DNA of 64,000 nucleotides from Pseudomonadota bacterium (GTDB taxonomy: Bacteria; Desulfobacterota; Desulfobacteria; Desulfobacterales; JAHIVH01), in the NCBI GenBank assembly GCA_018816735.1, contig JAHIVH010000081.1, positions 124,001-188,000 on the forward strand, in the 5' to 3' direction. Below, in pieces: positions 19,330-28,452 of this stretch (within the stretch, counting starts at the first letter, position 1; each line of letters starts with the position of its first letter). Position numbers and translations under genes: made by a program. A model generated the notes under the pieces. It was not told the origin of the DNA. It did no database searches and was given only the letters and a program-made list of their open reading frames with translations.

Positions 19330-20532
19330 ATGAGAGATGCATATATAGTAAGTGCTTTAAGAACACCTGGGTGCAGAAGAGGCAAAGGTGCCTTTGCACA
19401 AACCCGGCCGGAAGAACTGATATCACATATCATGAAAGCCGTCGTAGAAAAAATCAATCTTGATCCGGCAGCAATAGATGATTTCATGCTGGGATGTGCA
19501 TTCCCGGAAGCAGAACAGGGCATTAATCTTGGCCGAATTGCTGTTAAAATGGCGGGATTCCCGGATTCGGTTTCAGGGGCTGTTATCAACAGATTTTGTT
19601 CTTCAGGTCTTGAATCCATCGCACAATCCGCCATGCGCGTGATGGTGGGATGGTCTGAAGTCACGATGGCAGGTGGCTGTGAGTCCATGAGTATCGTTCC
19701 CATGGGTGGTAATTTGCCACGCCCTCATCCGGATTTTGCCAAAACCGATCCGGAGATGTATATTTCCATGGGTATCACGGCAGAGAACGTTGCCAACCGA
19801 TATAATGTGACGCGTCAGGAACAGGATGAGTTCGCATTGCATTCCCAGATGAAAGCTGCAGAAGCCCAGAGAAAAGGACTTTTTACGGAAATAGTGCCTA
19901 CCCCTGCTAAACGATATATTGAACAGCCGGATGGTTCTATCAAGGTTCAAGTGAAAATGCAGGATTTTGATGATGGCGTAAGAGAAACCACTATGGAAGG
20001 GCTTGCCAAATTGAGAACCGTGTTTGCCGCCATGGGGTCTGTCACGGCCGGGAATTCTTCACAGACAACAGATGGTGCGGCCGCAAGCGTTATCATGAGT
20101 GAAGATGCGGTGAAAAAATATGGTGTGAAACCGATTGCAAAACTGAGGCTTTACACAACCGCAGGATGTAAATCTGACGAAATGGGTGTGGGGCCAGCCT
20201 ATGCGGTTCCAAAGCTTCTTGAAAAAGCCGGTTTGAAAGCCTCTGATATCGGACTTTGGGAACTCAATGAAGCATTTGCTTCCCAATGTATATACAGCGC
20301 AAGACAAATCGGAATTGCGGACAGGAAAAACTGGGCATTTGACAGCCCGGATAGAATTATCAATATCAATGGGGGTGCCATCGCTCTTGGTCATCCTCTG
20401 GGATGCACCGGTTCAAAACTTGCGGCAACCCTTCTTGCAAACATGCAGAGACTCGGTGTCAAGTATGGTGTTGAGTCCATGTGCATCGGTGGGGGTATGG
20501 GCGCGGCTGCCTTGTTTGAGCTTTGCGAATAA
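19330..20532 (+). CDS. fadA: Acetyl-CoA C-acyltransferase (thiolase)
   Basis: Performs the thiolytic last step of beta-oxidation, or its reverse. The 400-residue length is normal. The nucleophilic Cys90 is in NRFCSSGLES. The catalytic His (about 355) is in GGAIALGHPLGCTG and the second Cys (about 385) in SMCIGGGMGAA. ELNEAFA is also conserved. AGGAGG precedes the ATG. It is co-transcribed with the fused dehydrogenase/hydratase and is followed by a strong terminator. The symbol reflects family and context; substrate chain length is unknown. Confidence 0.92.
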   Translation: MRDAYIVSALRTPGCRRGKGAFAQTRPEELISHIMKAVVEKINLDPAAIDDFMLGCAFPEAEQGINLGRIAVKMAGFPDSVSGAVINRFCSSGLESIAQSAMRVMVGWSEVTMAGGCESMSIVPMGGNLPRPHPDFAKTDPEMYISMGITAENVANRYNVTRQEQDEFALHSQMKAAEAQRKGLFTEIVPTPAKRYIEQPDGSIKVQVKMQDFDDGVRETTMEGLAKLRTVFAAMGSVTAGNSSQTTDGAAASVIMSEDAVKKYGVKPIAKLRLYTTAGCKSDEMGVGPAYAVPKLLEKAGLKASDIGLWELNEAFASQCIYSARQIGIADRKNWAFDSPDRIININGGAIALGHPLGCTGSKLAATLLANMQRLGVKYGVESMCIGGGMGAAALFELCE

Positions 20533-20560
20533 ATCATAGGTACAGTAGATATTGAAGAAT

Positions 20561-20591
20561 AAAAAAAGCTGCTCTTCGGAGCAGCTTTTTT
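20561..20591 (+). terminator. Rho-independent terminator after the thiolase gene
   Basis: AGCTGCTC (20567-20574), a TTCG tetraloop and GAGCAGCT (20579-20586), flanked by an A-run on the left and a T-run on the right. This is a textbook, possibly bidirectional terminator ending the beta-oxidation operon. Confidence 0.92.
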
Positions 20592-20633
20592 AGCTTATAA
20601 CTGAACTATCAATAAAAAGGATTCCGTATTTAA

Positions 20634-21551
20634 ATGGATATCCTGAATACCATTATCCCCATATTTGCCATTATTTCCCTTGGCTGGGTCGCTCGCCAGA
20701 GACAATTCCTTCCTGAATATTTCATCGGGGCTGCAAACAGACTGGTTTTTTATTTTGCCATTCCCGCAATGATTTTCAGGGCCATCGCTCGGTCTTCATT
20801 TCATGAAAGATTCAATGCAGATGTCCTCTTCATTGGCCTCTTTTCAATGACAGCGGCATATCTTCTGGCATGGGGACTCGGATGGCTTTTAAAACTTGAA
20901 AAAGGACGCGTCGGAACGTTTGTCCAGAGTTCGTTTCACTGCAATATCGGATATATGGCTTTTGCTGTATCTTATTATTTTCTTGGTAGTGATGGGTTCG
21001 CCCGCGCAGGCATGTTTGCCGGCTTCATCATCATACTGCAAAATTTTTTTTCAGTGATTATCCTATCTATAAACAATGATAAATTCAAAGGAAAGCGCAT
21101 CGGTCTGGTTTTAATCACTCAGATTATGTTCAATCCTGTGATTATTGCCTCAGCCACAGGCATCTTCTTCTCCCTTTATTCCATAACCCTTCCGGTAATC
21201 ATCACAAGAAGTCTCGATATATTGGGCGGTATGGGACTCCCCATGGCTCTCCTCATCATTGGTGCTTCTCTTTCTTTCCATACAATGAAAACGCATATAA
21301 CGCTTGTGGCGGTTACGAGTTTTATCAAACTTATTCTGCTTCCCGGTTTTGCATTTACCATATGCTACCTGACACATATCTCCCGGGTTGAATATCTCCC
21401 GCTTTTAATTATCCTCGCTTCACCCACGGCAACAATCACTTATGTGATGGCAGGAGAGATGAATGGAGATAAGGATTTCGCGGCTGCCGCCATTTCCATC
21501 AATACCGTCATTTCTGCGCTGACTTTTATTTTCTGGCTGAATTTGGCCTGA
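20634..21551 (+). CDS. AEC-family permease (auxin efflux carrier-like)
   Basis: A 305-residue integral membrane protein with about ten hydrophobic segments in two repeats. It begins ILNTIIPIFAIISLGWVARQ and has NRLVFYFAIPAMIFRAIA and GMGLPMALLIIGASLS, which are characteristic of bacterial AEC carriers (MdcF/YfdV type). The family transports small carboxylates such as malonate or malate. It lies between the beta-oxidation terminator and a second TetR regulator, and is probably a separate unit. Substrate not predictable. Confidence 0.85.
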   Translation: MDILNTIIPIFAIISLGWVARQRQFLPEYFIGAANRLVFYFAIPAMIFRAIARSSFHERFNADVLFIGLFSMTAAYLLAWGLGWLLKLEKGRVGTFVQSSFHCNIGYMAFAVSYYFLGSDGFARAGMFAGFIIILQNFFSVIILSINNDKFKGKRIGLVLITQIMFNPVIIASATGIFFSLYSITLPVIITRSLDILGGMGLPMALLIIGASLSFHTMKTHITLVAVTSFIKLILLPGFAFTICYLTHISRVEYLPLLIILASPTATITYVMAGEMNGDKDFAAAAISINTVISALTFIFWLNLA

Positions 21552-21630
21552 TTCGTCATCCTTTTTTGTTACAAAATTAAACCCCGTATATTTAAAAAAC
21601 CTGTTGCAAATTAACGGGACATGATTTACT

Positions 21631-21646
21631 GAATGATGTGTCATTC
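21631..21646. promoter_or_regulatory. Operator-like palindrome GAATGA-TGTG-TCATTC
   Basis: A perfect 6-bp inverted repeat ends 20 nt before the second TetR start codon. TGAATGA-type half-sites are common for TetR-family fatty-acid or efflux regulators, so autoregulation is likely. Confidence 0.5.
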
Positions 21647-21665
21647 TTGAAAGGAGAATGGATCG

Positions 21666-22274
21666 ATGAATGAAAACAAAATCAATCAAAGACGGTCTGA
21701 TATCATTGAGGCTGCCATTCAGGTGTTTTCAGAAAAAGGATATCATGCAACAAAAATATCAGACATTGCTGAACTGTTAAAAATTGGCCATGGCACATTT
21801 TACAGGTATTTCAAGAGCAAATTCGATATTTTTAATGCCATTGCAGATGATCTCATTTTACACGTTGGCCAGATGGTCACAACAGAAGCCCCCACAGAAT
21901 CAAACAGTCTGGAAGATTATCGTGCCCAGCTCAACAGGATCGGAAAGAGCCTGTTCGATATTTTTATGACAGATATACGCATTTTCAGAATTGCATTTTA
22001 TGAGCTGTTGGGGGTGGACGCCACTTTAAATGAAAAACTAGAAAACGCTATAAAGTTGTTTGACCTGTATACGGAACAGTACCTGATAAATGGCGTCAAT
22101 AAATGTTTTCTGAGGCCCGATTTGGATACGGAAGTGATCGCAAAAGCCGTTAACGGAATGATTTTTGTCAGCTGCAAGGCAGTATTGGATGCTGAAGATA
22201 AGGATGCGGCGTATCAAAGATGGATGAATTCCGTTTCCTTGCTGATGCTCGATGGTATGGCTCTGCGGGCATAG
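21666..22274 (+). CDS. TetR/AcrR-family transcriptional regulator
   Basis: A 202-residue regulator with an N-terminal HTH (AAIQVFSEKGYHATKISDIAELLKIGHGTFYRYFKSKFDIF). Its C-terminal helical domain resembles TetR_C-type ligand pockets. GGAG lies just upstream. A palindrome 20 nt before the start suggests autorepression. Neighbours are the AEC permease upstream and the TRAP operon downstream; either could be its target. Confidence 0.88.
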   Translation: MNENKINQRRSDIIEAAIQVFSEKGYHATKISDIAELLKIGHGTFYRYFKSKFDIFNAIADDLILHVGQMVTTEAPTESNSLEDYRAQLNRIGKSLFDIFMTDIRIFRIAFYELLGVDATLNEKLENAIKLFDLYTEQYLINGVNKCFLRPDLDTEVIAKAVNGMIFVSCKAVLDAEDKDAAYQRWMNSVSLLMLDGMALRA

Positions 22275-22402
22275 AAAAAGGATTGATAGTATGCCATACA
22301 TCGGAACGCTATGTCATATTACCTTAAAATTTTTTTCAAAAATATAATATCCAAAAAAAATTAGAAACCACGTTGGTAAAAAATCAAAAGGAGGATGTGA
22401 GG

Positions 22403-23446
22403 ATGAGGAGGTTAACTAAAAGGATAGTTAGTATTTCTGCGTTGCTTATATCGTTAGGGGGAATTGTCCCTGTGTCGATCCACGCGGCAGCGACAGAAGT
22501 GAAGCCGGAAATATGGAAATTCGCGACCATTGCCCCAAAGGGAATCGGGTTAGGAAATAGTATTCGTTCTATTTTGATTCCTGCCATAGAAGAGGGGAGC
22601 GAGCATACCATCCAGATTGATGTTTACTGGGGGGGCGTGATGGGAGATGAAGCTGATTATCAGCAGAAGATGCGCTTGGGCCAGATTCAGGGAACCGGGA
22701 TTTCAGGCATGGCTGCAACGATATTCTGTCCTGAAATGTCCATTTTGGAACTGCCGTTCATGTTTAAATCCTGGGAAGAAGTGGATTATATCAAAAAAGT
22801 GATGCGGGAAGATTTTGAAAAATTGCACGAAAAATATGGGTATAAATTGGCAGCCTGGAACGATCAGGGATTTGATCAGTTTTATTCGACTAAGTATGCC
22901 TTAGATACGCTTGAACAGTTTGGCAAGGCCAAATTCGGCTCATGGTATGGTAAAGTGGAAGAAAAATTTCTGGAAACCCTTGGTGCAAATCCGATACCTG
23001 TGGGTGTCGCAGAAGCCGTGCCTGCCATGCGGCAAGGTGTTGCAGATTCCATGATAGGACCAGCCTTCTATATCGTCGCCACACAAATGTATCCTGAAGT
23101 AAAATATGTCAATCCCATCAATGTCAGATACTCACCCGCCGTTATTCTGATAGGGCTCGATCGCTGGAATGCCCTGGATGACAGATACAAAAAACGATTT
23201 TTCGAACAACAGGCCGATATTGAAGCTAAAATCGCAATAAATTTAAGAAGCGATAACGATAAATGCTTAAATGCCATCATTAAATATGGTGCCAAGGAAA
23301 GCCATCTGTCACCTGAAAATGAAAAGGTTATGAAAGAGAAAGCCAAGACAACATGGGATTATTTTGCCGGAAAACTATATTCAAGAGAACTTCTTGATAA
23401 GTTGTTGGGCCATCTGGATTCATTTCGAAAGGAACGGGACAAATGA
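22403..23446 (+). CDS. dctP: TRAP transporter substrate-binding protein (DctP/TAXI-like, first operon)
   Basis: Periplasmic binding component of a tripartite ATP-independent transporter. The start is ATG at 22403, with AGGAGG at 8-nt spacing; the frame opens at a TTG 30 nt earlier. A signal peptide (MRRLTKRIVSISALLISLGG...HAA) precedes a DctP domain with WKFATIAPKG, MRLGQIQGTGISG, LELPFMFKSWEEVDYIKK and MRQGVADSMIGP. About 347 residues. It opens the operon dctP-dctQ-dctM-tatT. Ligand unknown; the family takes C4-dicarboxylates, other organic anions and amino acids. Confidence 0.9.
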   Translation: MRRLTKRIVSISALLISLGGIVPVSIHAAATEVKPEIWKFATIAPKGIGLGNSIRSILIPAIEEGSEHTIQIDVYWGGVMGDEADYQQKMRLGQIQGTGISGMAATIFCPEMSILELPFMFKSWEEVDYIKKVMREDFEKLHEKYGYKLAAWNDQGFDQFYSTKYALDTLEQFGKAKFGSWYGKVEEKFLETLGANPIPVGVAEAVPAMRQGVADSMIGPAFYIVATQMYPEVKYVNPINVRYSPAVILIGLDRWNALDDRYKKRFFEQQADIEAKIAINLRSDNDKCLNAIIKYGAKESHLSPENEKVMKEKAKTTWDYFAGKLYSRELLDKLLGHLDSFRKERDK

Positions 23447-23982
23447 ATGATTTTATAAATGGGCTGTTTGCTTTTCATCGGGTCATTATCGTCATCGAGA
23501 AAGCACTCCTTTTTCTAATTCTTTTTTCAATGATTATCATCTCCTTTGGGCAGGTGATTGCCCGAAACATCTTTGATCAGGGCTATATGTGGGTCGATAT
23601 CTTCTTAAGACATGGAGTGATTTGGATTGCCTTTCTGGGCGCGTCCCTTGCCACGGAATACAGGCAGCATATAAAAATTGATGTGTTTTCTCATATGTTG
23701 TCCACGCCATACAAAAGAAAACAGATCGAAATCGCTATTTCTGTTTTTCAGATGGTGATTTGTGCCCTGCTTGCCATCGGGTCCATCGAATATGTGATGA
23801 TGCTTAAAGAGTACCCTACATATGATTTCAAATGGTTTCCAGTATGGGGATTACGCATGATTGTGCCGTTTTCTTTTGTAGTGATGATCGTTTCCTGTTT
23901 CTCTCACATCGTGAATACCCTTGCCGGCAGATCGTCTCCCACCATTACCTATGATTCGGAAAGTATCATGAACGAAAAATAG
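23443..23982 (+). CDS. dctQ: TRAP transporter small membrane subunit (DctQ, first operon)
   Basis: A 179-residue protein with four transmembrane helices (LLFLILFSMIIISFGQVIAR, VIWIAFLGASLAT, and two later). The start overlaps the dctP stop by ATGA, indicating translational coupling. DctQ joins the binding protein to the DctM transport subunit. GASLATEYRQHIKIDV is the family's conserved loop. Confidence 0.92.
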   Translation: MNDFINGLFAFHRVIIVIEKALLFLILFSMIIISFGQVIARNIFDQGYMWVDIFLRHGVIWIAFLGASLATEYRQHIKIDVFSHMLSTPYKRKQIEIAISVFQMVICALLAIGSIEYVMMLKEYPTYDFKWFPVWGLRMIVPFSFVVMIVSCFSHIVNTLAGRSSPTITYDSESIMNEK

Positions 23983-24032
23983 TCAGGTCAGGTAAACATA
24001 TTTTTAATTAATTTTATAATATTCTGGAAAAT

Positions 24033-25343
24033 ATGATGAGTGTTGCAATTACTGCAGGATTGGTTTTTCTTTTCATTCTTTTTTTTCTGTTTGGTGCTCC
24101 CCTTTTTACCATCATAGGTGGCGGAGCGGTACTTCTTTTTTATTTGTTTGCACATCAGAGTATGGCTACACCGATTGTCGAAATGTGCCGATTGGCGAAT
24201 GCGCCCGGCATCATTGCCATACCGCTATTTATTTTTGCCGGTTTTATCTATGCGGAGAGCAAGTCTTCCACCAGAATGATCAATCTGTCAAATGCCATGC
24301 TGGGTTGGCTTCCCGGAGGACTGACCGTGGCGGCTGTGGTGGTTTCTACCGTATTTACAGCAATGACGGGTGCAAGCGGTGTCACGATCATTGCCATAGG
24401 CGGTATCCTTCTTCCGGCTCTCATAAGAGAAGGCTATTCAAGATCTTTTTCCCTTGGATTTATCATCGCAGCCGGCAGTTCAGGCGTTCTATTCGCGCCC
24501 AGCCTTCCTATCATCATTTATGGAATGATCGCCAAAACAAATATCACTGAACTTTTTCTTGCCTGCCTCATACCCGGACTGTTGATTGTGGGACTTTTGA
24601 TTTTATATGGTATCTTTTATGGGGCCAGACATCATATCCCTACAACACCATTTTCAAAAGAAGTACTTATACGTGCCACATGGGAAGCCAAATGGCTTAT
24701 TCCACTCCCTTTTTTTGTCGTAGGCGGTATTTACGGCGGTATTATCACGGTAAGTGAGGCTGCATCCGTGACTGTGTCTTATGCCCTTTTCACGGAATGT
24801 TTCATTTACCAGGAGATCCCTTTTAAAAAGTTATTTCAGCTAACGGTTCATAGTATGGTCACCGTAGGCGCTCTCCTTCTGGTGTTGGGTGCGGCTCTGG
24901 GATTGACCAATTTTCTGGTGGATCAGAAAATTCCCCAACTGATTATGACCATCATCAGTGATCATATTGGAAGTAAAACCGCATTTGTCATGGTTTTGAA
25001 TATTTTCCTTCTGATCGTGGGTTGCATGATGGATATGTTCTCAGCCATCGTGGTCGTGGTGCCTTTAATTGCACCTGTTGCAGAGACTTTCAATATGGAT
25101 CCGATTCATCTTGGGGTTCTTTTCCTGGCGAATCTGGAACTGGGATATCTCACGCCACCTGTGGGGGTGAATCTTTTTGTAGCCAGCTTAAGATTCAATG
25201 TGTCTGTGATGCAGCTCTATAGAGTCGTCATTCCGGCGCTGATTATTCTTTTTTTAGCACTTCTCATTATCAGTTACTGGCCGCAGTTGAGTCTGTTCCT
25301 GCTTGATGTGACAGGACAGCGGATGATTTTATTGGAAATATGA
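24033..25343 (+). CDS. dctM: TRAP transporter large permease subunit (DctM, first operon)
   Basis: A 436-residue integral membrane protein of the DctM/IT superfamily, forming the Na+-coupled transport channel. Visible family features are about twelve hydrophobic helices, the duplicated loops AMTGASGVTIIAIGGILLPAL and GSSGVLFAPSLPIIIYG, and LELGYLTPPVGVNLF near the end. Length is normal. It begins 50 bp after dctQ, with a weak Shine-Dalgarno. Confidence 0.95.
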   Translation: MMSVAITAGLVFLFILFFLFGAPLFTIIGGGAVLLFYLFAHQSMATPIVEMCRLANAPGIIAIPLFIFAGFIYAESKSSTRMINLSNAMLGWLPGGLTVAAVVVSTVFTAMTGASGVTIIAIGGILLPALIREGYSRSFSLGFIIAAGSSGVLFAPSLPIIIYGMIAKTNITELFLACLIPGLLIVGLLILYGIFYGARHHIPTTPFSKEVLIRATWEAKWLIPLPFFVVGGIYGGIITVSEAASVTVSYALFTECFIYQEIPFKKLFQLTVHSMVTVGALLLVLGAALGLTNFLVDQKIPQLIMTIISDHIGSKTAFVMVLNIFLLIVGCMMDMFSAIVVVVPLIAPVAETFNMDPIHLGVLFLANLELGYLTPPVGVNLFVASLRFNVSVMQLYRVVIPALIILFLALLIISYWPQLSLFLLDVTGQRMILLEI

Positions 25344-25387
25344 TTAAATAAAAAAATAGTGACTTTAATCGAGCGAGGATAGTGAAA

Positions 25388-26272
25388 ATGAAAAAACAAC
25401 TTAAATTAAATACGTTAATTCTGATAATGGCAGCCATGATCTGTTTTTCAGGGTGTGCCAGTCTGGGAAGGTCATTTCTTGGGAAGGCGACAACACCCGT
25501 GATTGATACTGCTATCAATAAAATCATGGATATGAAAAGTGCTCAGCTCGCACGGGAAGGACTCCCCACGGCCGTTCTTCTCGTGGCTACTTTGGCCGAA
25601 GTGGCCGGGGACAACAGGAATGCATTGAGCCAGGCCACATTTCTCTATGTGGCCCTTGGGCTTTGTGTGGAAGATGAAAACAAGGAGTACGCCTCTGTCC
25701 TTTATAATACTGGTTATGAATATGGTTTGCGTGCGCTTAAAACGAACAGGACATTCAGAAAAGGAATTGAAAAAGGAAAGACAGTGACAGAGATGGTAGG
25801 CGTTCTTGATAGAAAATATACAGGAACCTTAATGTGGACAGCCCTTGCCGCAGGACTAAACGCCATGCTTAATATGGATGACCCCACATCCATGATGGTT
25901 CTTGCACCCTGTATCGCTATGGTTAAAAGATCCATTGCGCTTGATGAAAACTACTACGACGGTCTCGGAAATCTTTTCATGGCAGCCTATGCGTCTGTAA
26001 TGCCCGAACTTTTGGATGCCTCCTGCGGACCTGAACAGTCAAAAATACTTTTCGACATGGTCAGAAAAAATAATAACGGACATTTTCTATTTGTAGACCT
26101 TTTTGAAGCCCGTTATCTCGTTTCTCTGCATAATGACAGAGAAAAATTCAAAGCACTTTTGGATAACGTTATTGCAACAGATTCCGGTGTGCTTAAGGGA
26201 ATGCAGATGTTAAATGAAATTGCAAAAATGAAGGCTGCCTATTCACTTTCTCATATGGAAAAATATTTTTAA
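25388..26272 (+). CDS. TRAP transporter TatT-component lipoprotein (first operon)
   Basis: Resembles the TatT (T-component, Tp0956-like) family of TRAP-associated periplasmic lipoproteins with TPR-like helices, which are thought to form ring-like partners of DctP. I chose the ATG at 25388 (GAGG 9 nt upstream) over the GTG at 25382. The lipobox is MICFSGC. Features include TLAEVAGDNRNALSQATFLYVALG, YNTGYEYGLRALKTN and YDGLGNLFMAAYAS. About 294 residues. It is the last gene of the operon, 44 bp after dctM. It is clearly diverged from the two TatT copies at 36-40 kb. Confidence 0.8.
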   Translation: MKKQLKLNTLILIMAAMICFSGCASLGRSFLGKATTPVIDTAINKIMDMKSAQLAREGLPTAVLLVATLAEVAGDNRNALSQATFLYVALGLCVEDENKEYASVLYNTGYEYGLRALKTNRTFRKGIEKGKTVTEMVGVLDRKYTGTLMWTALAAGLNAMLNMDDPTSMMVLAPCIAMVKRSIALDENYYDGLGNLFMAAYASVMPELLDASCGPEQSKILFDMVRKNNNGHFLFVDLFEARYLVSLHNDREKFKALLDNVIATDSGVLKGMQMLNEIAKMKAAYSLSHMEKYF

Positions 26273-26326
26273 CGATGGGAAAGGAGCAGTACAACGGATT
26301 GGTGTTTTTGTAGTTGATATTCAAGG

Positions 26327-27886
26327 CTACTTTTTTTTTCCATGGGGAATATTCAGTTTTCTTAATTTACCGCGAAGGGTGCTGGGGTGAATGTTTAATA
26401 TTTCCGCAGCACCGCCCGAACCCTCGATGCGGCCTTTTGTTTTTTCAAGCGTGAAACGAAGATGGTCGGTAATAACATCATCAAGAGATAGAAACTGACC
26501 GGTGTATGCAGGGCGACCTTGTGCTGTTTCAATCGATGTTTGAAAGAAAAAGTCATTGGGTGATAATATATCCCTGGGTTCCCTGATCTGACTCCGGATC
26601 AACGCACGTTCCATCATGTTTTCCAGTTCACGGACATTGCCGGGCCAATGATAGTCCTGGAGTTTTGAGACAACTCCGGTTGACAGGGAAGGGCGGTTAT
26701 GAATTTTCAGATCTCCTGATTTTCGTTCGATAAAATGATAGGCCAACGCAGGGATGTCTCCTTTACGCTGCCTTAAAGGCGGAATCATAATCGGAAAAAC
26801 ATTGAGACGGAAAAAGAGATCTTCCCGAAAAAGGCCGTCTTTGACCATTTGTTCCAGATTCCTGTGGGTTGCACTAAAAATTCTTGTATCAACCGAAATG
26901 ACTTTGTCACCTCCCAGGCGTTCAATTTCTTTATACTGGAGGACTCTAAGCAGTCTGACTTGAACGGCCATAGGCAGTTCGCCTATTTCATCCAGAAAAA
27001 TCGTGCCACCGTCAGCGCGTTCAAACAGCCCTCTTCTCTGGGTGACCGCACCTGTAAATGCGCCTTTTTCATGGCCGAACAATTCACTGTCAATCAGATT
27101 TTCGGGTATGGCCCCACAATTGACTTTAACAAAGGGGCCGTTTTTTCGGGGTGAGGAATAATGAATGGCATTTGCAATTACTTCCTTTCCCACACCGGTT
27201 TCTCCCAGCAATAATACCGGATTGTCAAGCGGTGCGATCTGGCGGACCATATCCATGACCGGTTTTAACCCAAATTCAGAACCGATAATCGTATCTCCTG
27301 TAATCTTATGGAGCTGGCGATGGAGAAACTGGTTTTCATCTGAGAGAAGGTCTTTCAGTCGAATAACTTCCTCATGGCGCAGCAAATTGGAGAGGGCAAT
27401 GGCAAACGGATCGTGAAGAAGCATGATCAGACGGGCGTGTTCCTCTGTAAAATGGACTTCTTTCGTGGCGTAAAGACTTAAACCGCCGACTTTTTCATCC
27501 TCAATCTGAAGGTCTACTCTTATTACAGATCCATCTTCACTCCAGATCCGGCGAATCATTTCAAGGGCAAAAGGCTCTTCTTCTGTCAGGTCATTGATGA
27601 TTCTGATCCCTTTTTGTGATGCCAATTCGGCTTTAATTTGCTTCCAATACGTTTCCGGAACCTTAATAATATTATCCGGTTTTTTCAGATTCTTCGGTCC
27701 GATCCAGGTGTTGATTCGAATCATGTTTAAATCCGGTTCATATATTCCAAGACAGATACCGTCAATGGGAAGATAATTTTTGATATATTCAAAGCATCGT
27801 CTGATAGCAGTTTCAAAATTGAGACTGCCGCAGATTCTCAGCGTGGCTTGGCGGAAAAATTCATTTTCATCAAAAACGATCTTCAT
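26327..27886 (-). CDS. Sigma-54-dependent transcriptional activator (GAF-AAA+-Fis)
   Basis: An enhancer-binding protein of 519 residues. An N-terminal GAF-type sensor domain (residues ~1-165) is followed by an AAA+ domain with Walker A GETGVGKE, the sigma-54-contacting GAFTGA loop in [13 protein letters not shown], and [13 protein letters not shown] as Walker B. A Fis-type HTH closes the protein ([21 protein letters not shown]). The architecture is like FhlA/NorR. It is divergent from the RND efflux operon, whose upstream region holds a -24/-12 promoter and a possible upstream activating palindrome, so that operon is the probable target. It is convergent with the first TRAP operon. The signal sensed is unknown. 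Confidence 0.92.
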   Translation of the reverse strand: MKIVFDENEFFRQATLRICGSLNFETAIRRCFEYIKNYLPIDGICLGIYEPDLNMIRINTWIGPKNLKKPDNIIKVPETYWKQIKAELASQKGIRIINDLTEEEPFALEMIRRIWSEDGSVIRVDLQIEDEKVGGLSLYATKEVHFTEEHARLIMLLHDPFAIALSNLLRHEEVIRLKDLLSDENQFLHRQLHKITGDTIIGSEFGLKPVMDMVRQIAPLDNPVLLLGETGVGKEVIANAIHYSSPRKNGPFVKVNCGAIPENLIDSELFGHEKGAFTGAVTQRRGLFERADGGTIFLDEIGELPMAVQVRLLRVLQYKEIERLGGDKVISVDTRIFSATHRNLEQMVKDGLFREDLFFRLNVFPIMIPPLRQRKGDIPALAYHFIERKSGDLKIHNRPSLSTGVVSKLQDYHWPGNVRELENMMERALIRSQIREPRDILSPNDFFFQTSIETAQGRPAYTGQFLSLDDVITDHLRFTLEKTKGRIEGSGGAAEILNIHPSTLRGKLRKLNIPHGKKK

Positions 27887-27915
27887 GACCCCTCCTTAAC
27901 GCAACATATCTGTTT

Positions 27916-27937
27916 TATTTGAAAGCAATATCAAATA
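27916..27937. promoter_or_regulatory. Palindrome TATTTGA-N8-TCAAATA, possible upstream activating sequence
   Basis: A perfect 7-bp inverted repeat with an 8-nt spacer, about 90 bp upstream of the -24 element on the side of the sigma-54 activator gene. The distance suits an enhancer site for that activator. A second, smaller repeat, TTTCA-AATA-TGAAA, follows around 27963. Confidence 0.45.
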
Positions 27938-28026
27938 ACTGTTGTATTTAAAAGATAATTATTTCAAATATGAAAGTTTTTCTTGTCAAAATATATAACA
28001 ACTTGAAATTGAAGCTTTTTTTTCTT

Positions 28027-28043
28027 TGGCATGGATTTGGCTA
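28027..28043 (+). promoter_or_regulatory. Sigma-54 (-24/-12) promoter of the RND efflux operon
   Basis: TGGCATGGATTTGGCTA has GG and GC exactly 10 nt apart and matches TGGCAYR-N4-TTGCT at most positions. It lies ~110 bp before the first gene at 28154 and is divergent from the sigma-54 activator gene. Confidence 0.65.
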
Positions 28044-28153
28044 TATCAAATACAATCCTGGCCGGATAGTTTCATTTTTTTACTCCGGCTGCACACCAAA
28101 ATGGTTAAAAAGGAATTTTACAGATATTTATGATTAAACAACGGAGCAATGAT

Positions 28154-28444
28154 ATGAGATGGATTGAAATGATCAACTTACGGTCCGGCAATCAAGGTGA
28201 ACGGGCAAAAGTCATTGATTTACTAAAGAACATGATTCCGGATCATGCCAGGTATCTGGTTTATATCAAATGGTATATTCATGGCTTTATAGACACGGAT
28301 TTAAGTATTCATCTTTGCTGGGAAAATAAAGATTTTGGAAAAGAAAGTCCCATGGGGCTTCAACTGATTAGAGTATTGGAAAATTTTGGGCTTGTCAGTC
28401 ATCATATATGGGTTGAAGACGGGGTCAGGAAATTAAATCAATAG
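28154..28444 (+). CDS. Small conserved-looking hypothetical protein heading the efflux operon
   Basis: A 96-residue soluble protein. The start is ATG at 28154, with GGAG 7 nt upstream; the frame opens at 28130. I do not recognise a family with certainty. The pattern of alternating strands and helices (WIEMINLRSGN, KVIDLLKNMI, YIHGFIDTDLSIHLCWEN, GLQLIRVLENFGLVSHHIWVE) suggests a ferredoxin-like fold such as ABM/dimeric alpha-beta barrel proteins. It lies 8 bp before the membrane fusion protein gene and shares its promoter. A regulatory or accessory role in efflux is possible but unsupported. Confidence 0.5.
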   Translation: MRWIEMINLRSGNQGERAKVIDLLKNMIPDHARYLVYIKWYIHGFIDTDLSIHLCWENKDFGKESPMGLQLIRVLENFGLVSHHIWVEDGVRKLNQ

Positions 28445-28452
28445 GAGGCGAT

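Noticed and set aside
26327-27886. Sigma-54 promoter for the first TRAP operon controlled by this activator
   Set aside because: No GG-N10-GC element was found between 22275 and 22402; the good match is on the efflux-operon side.
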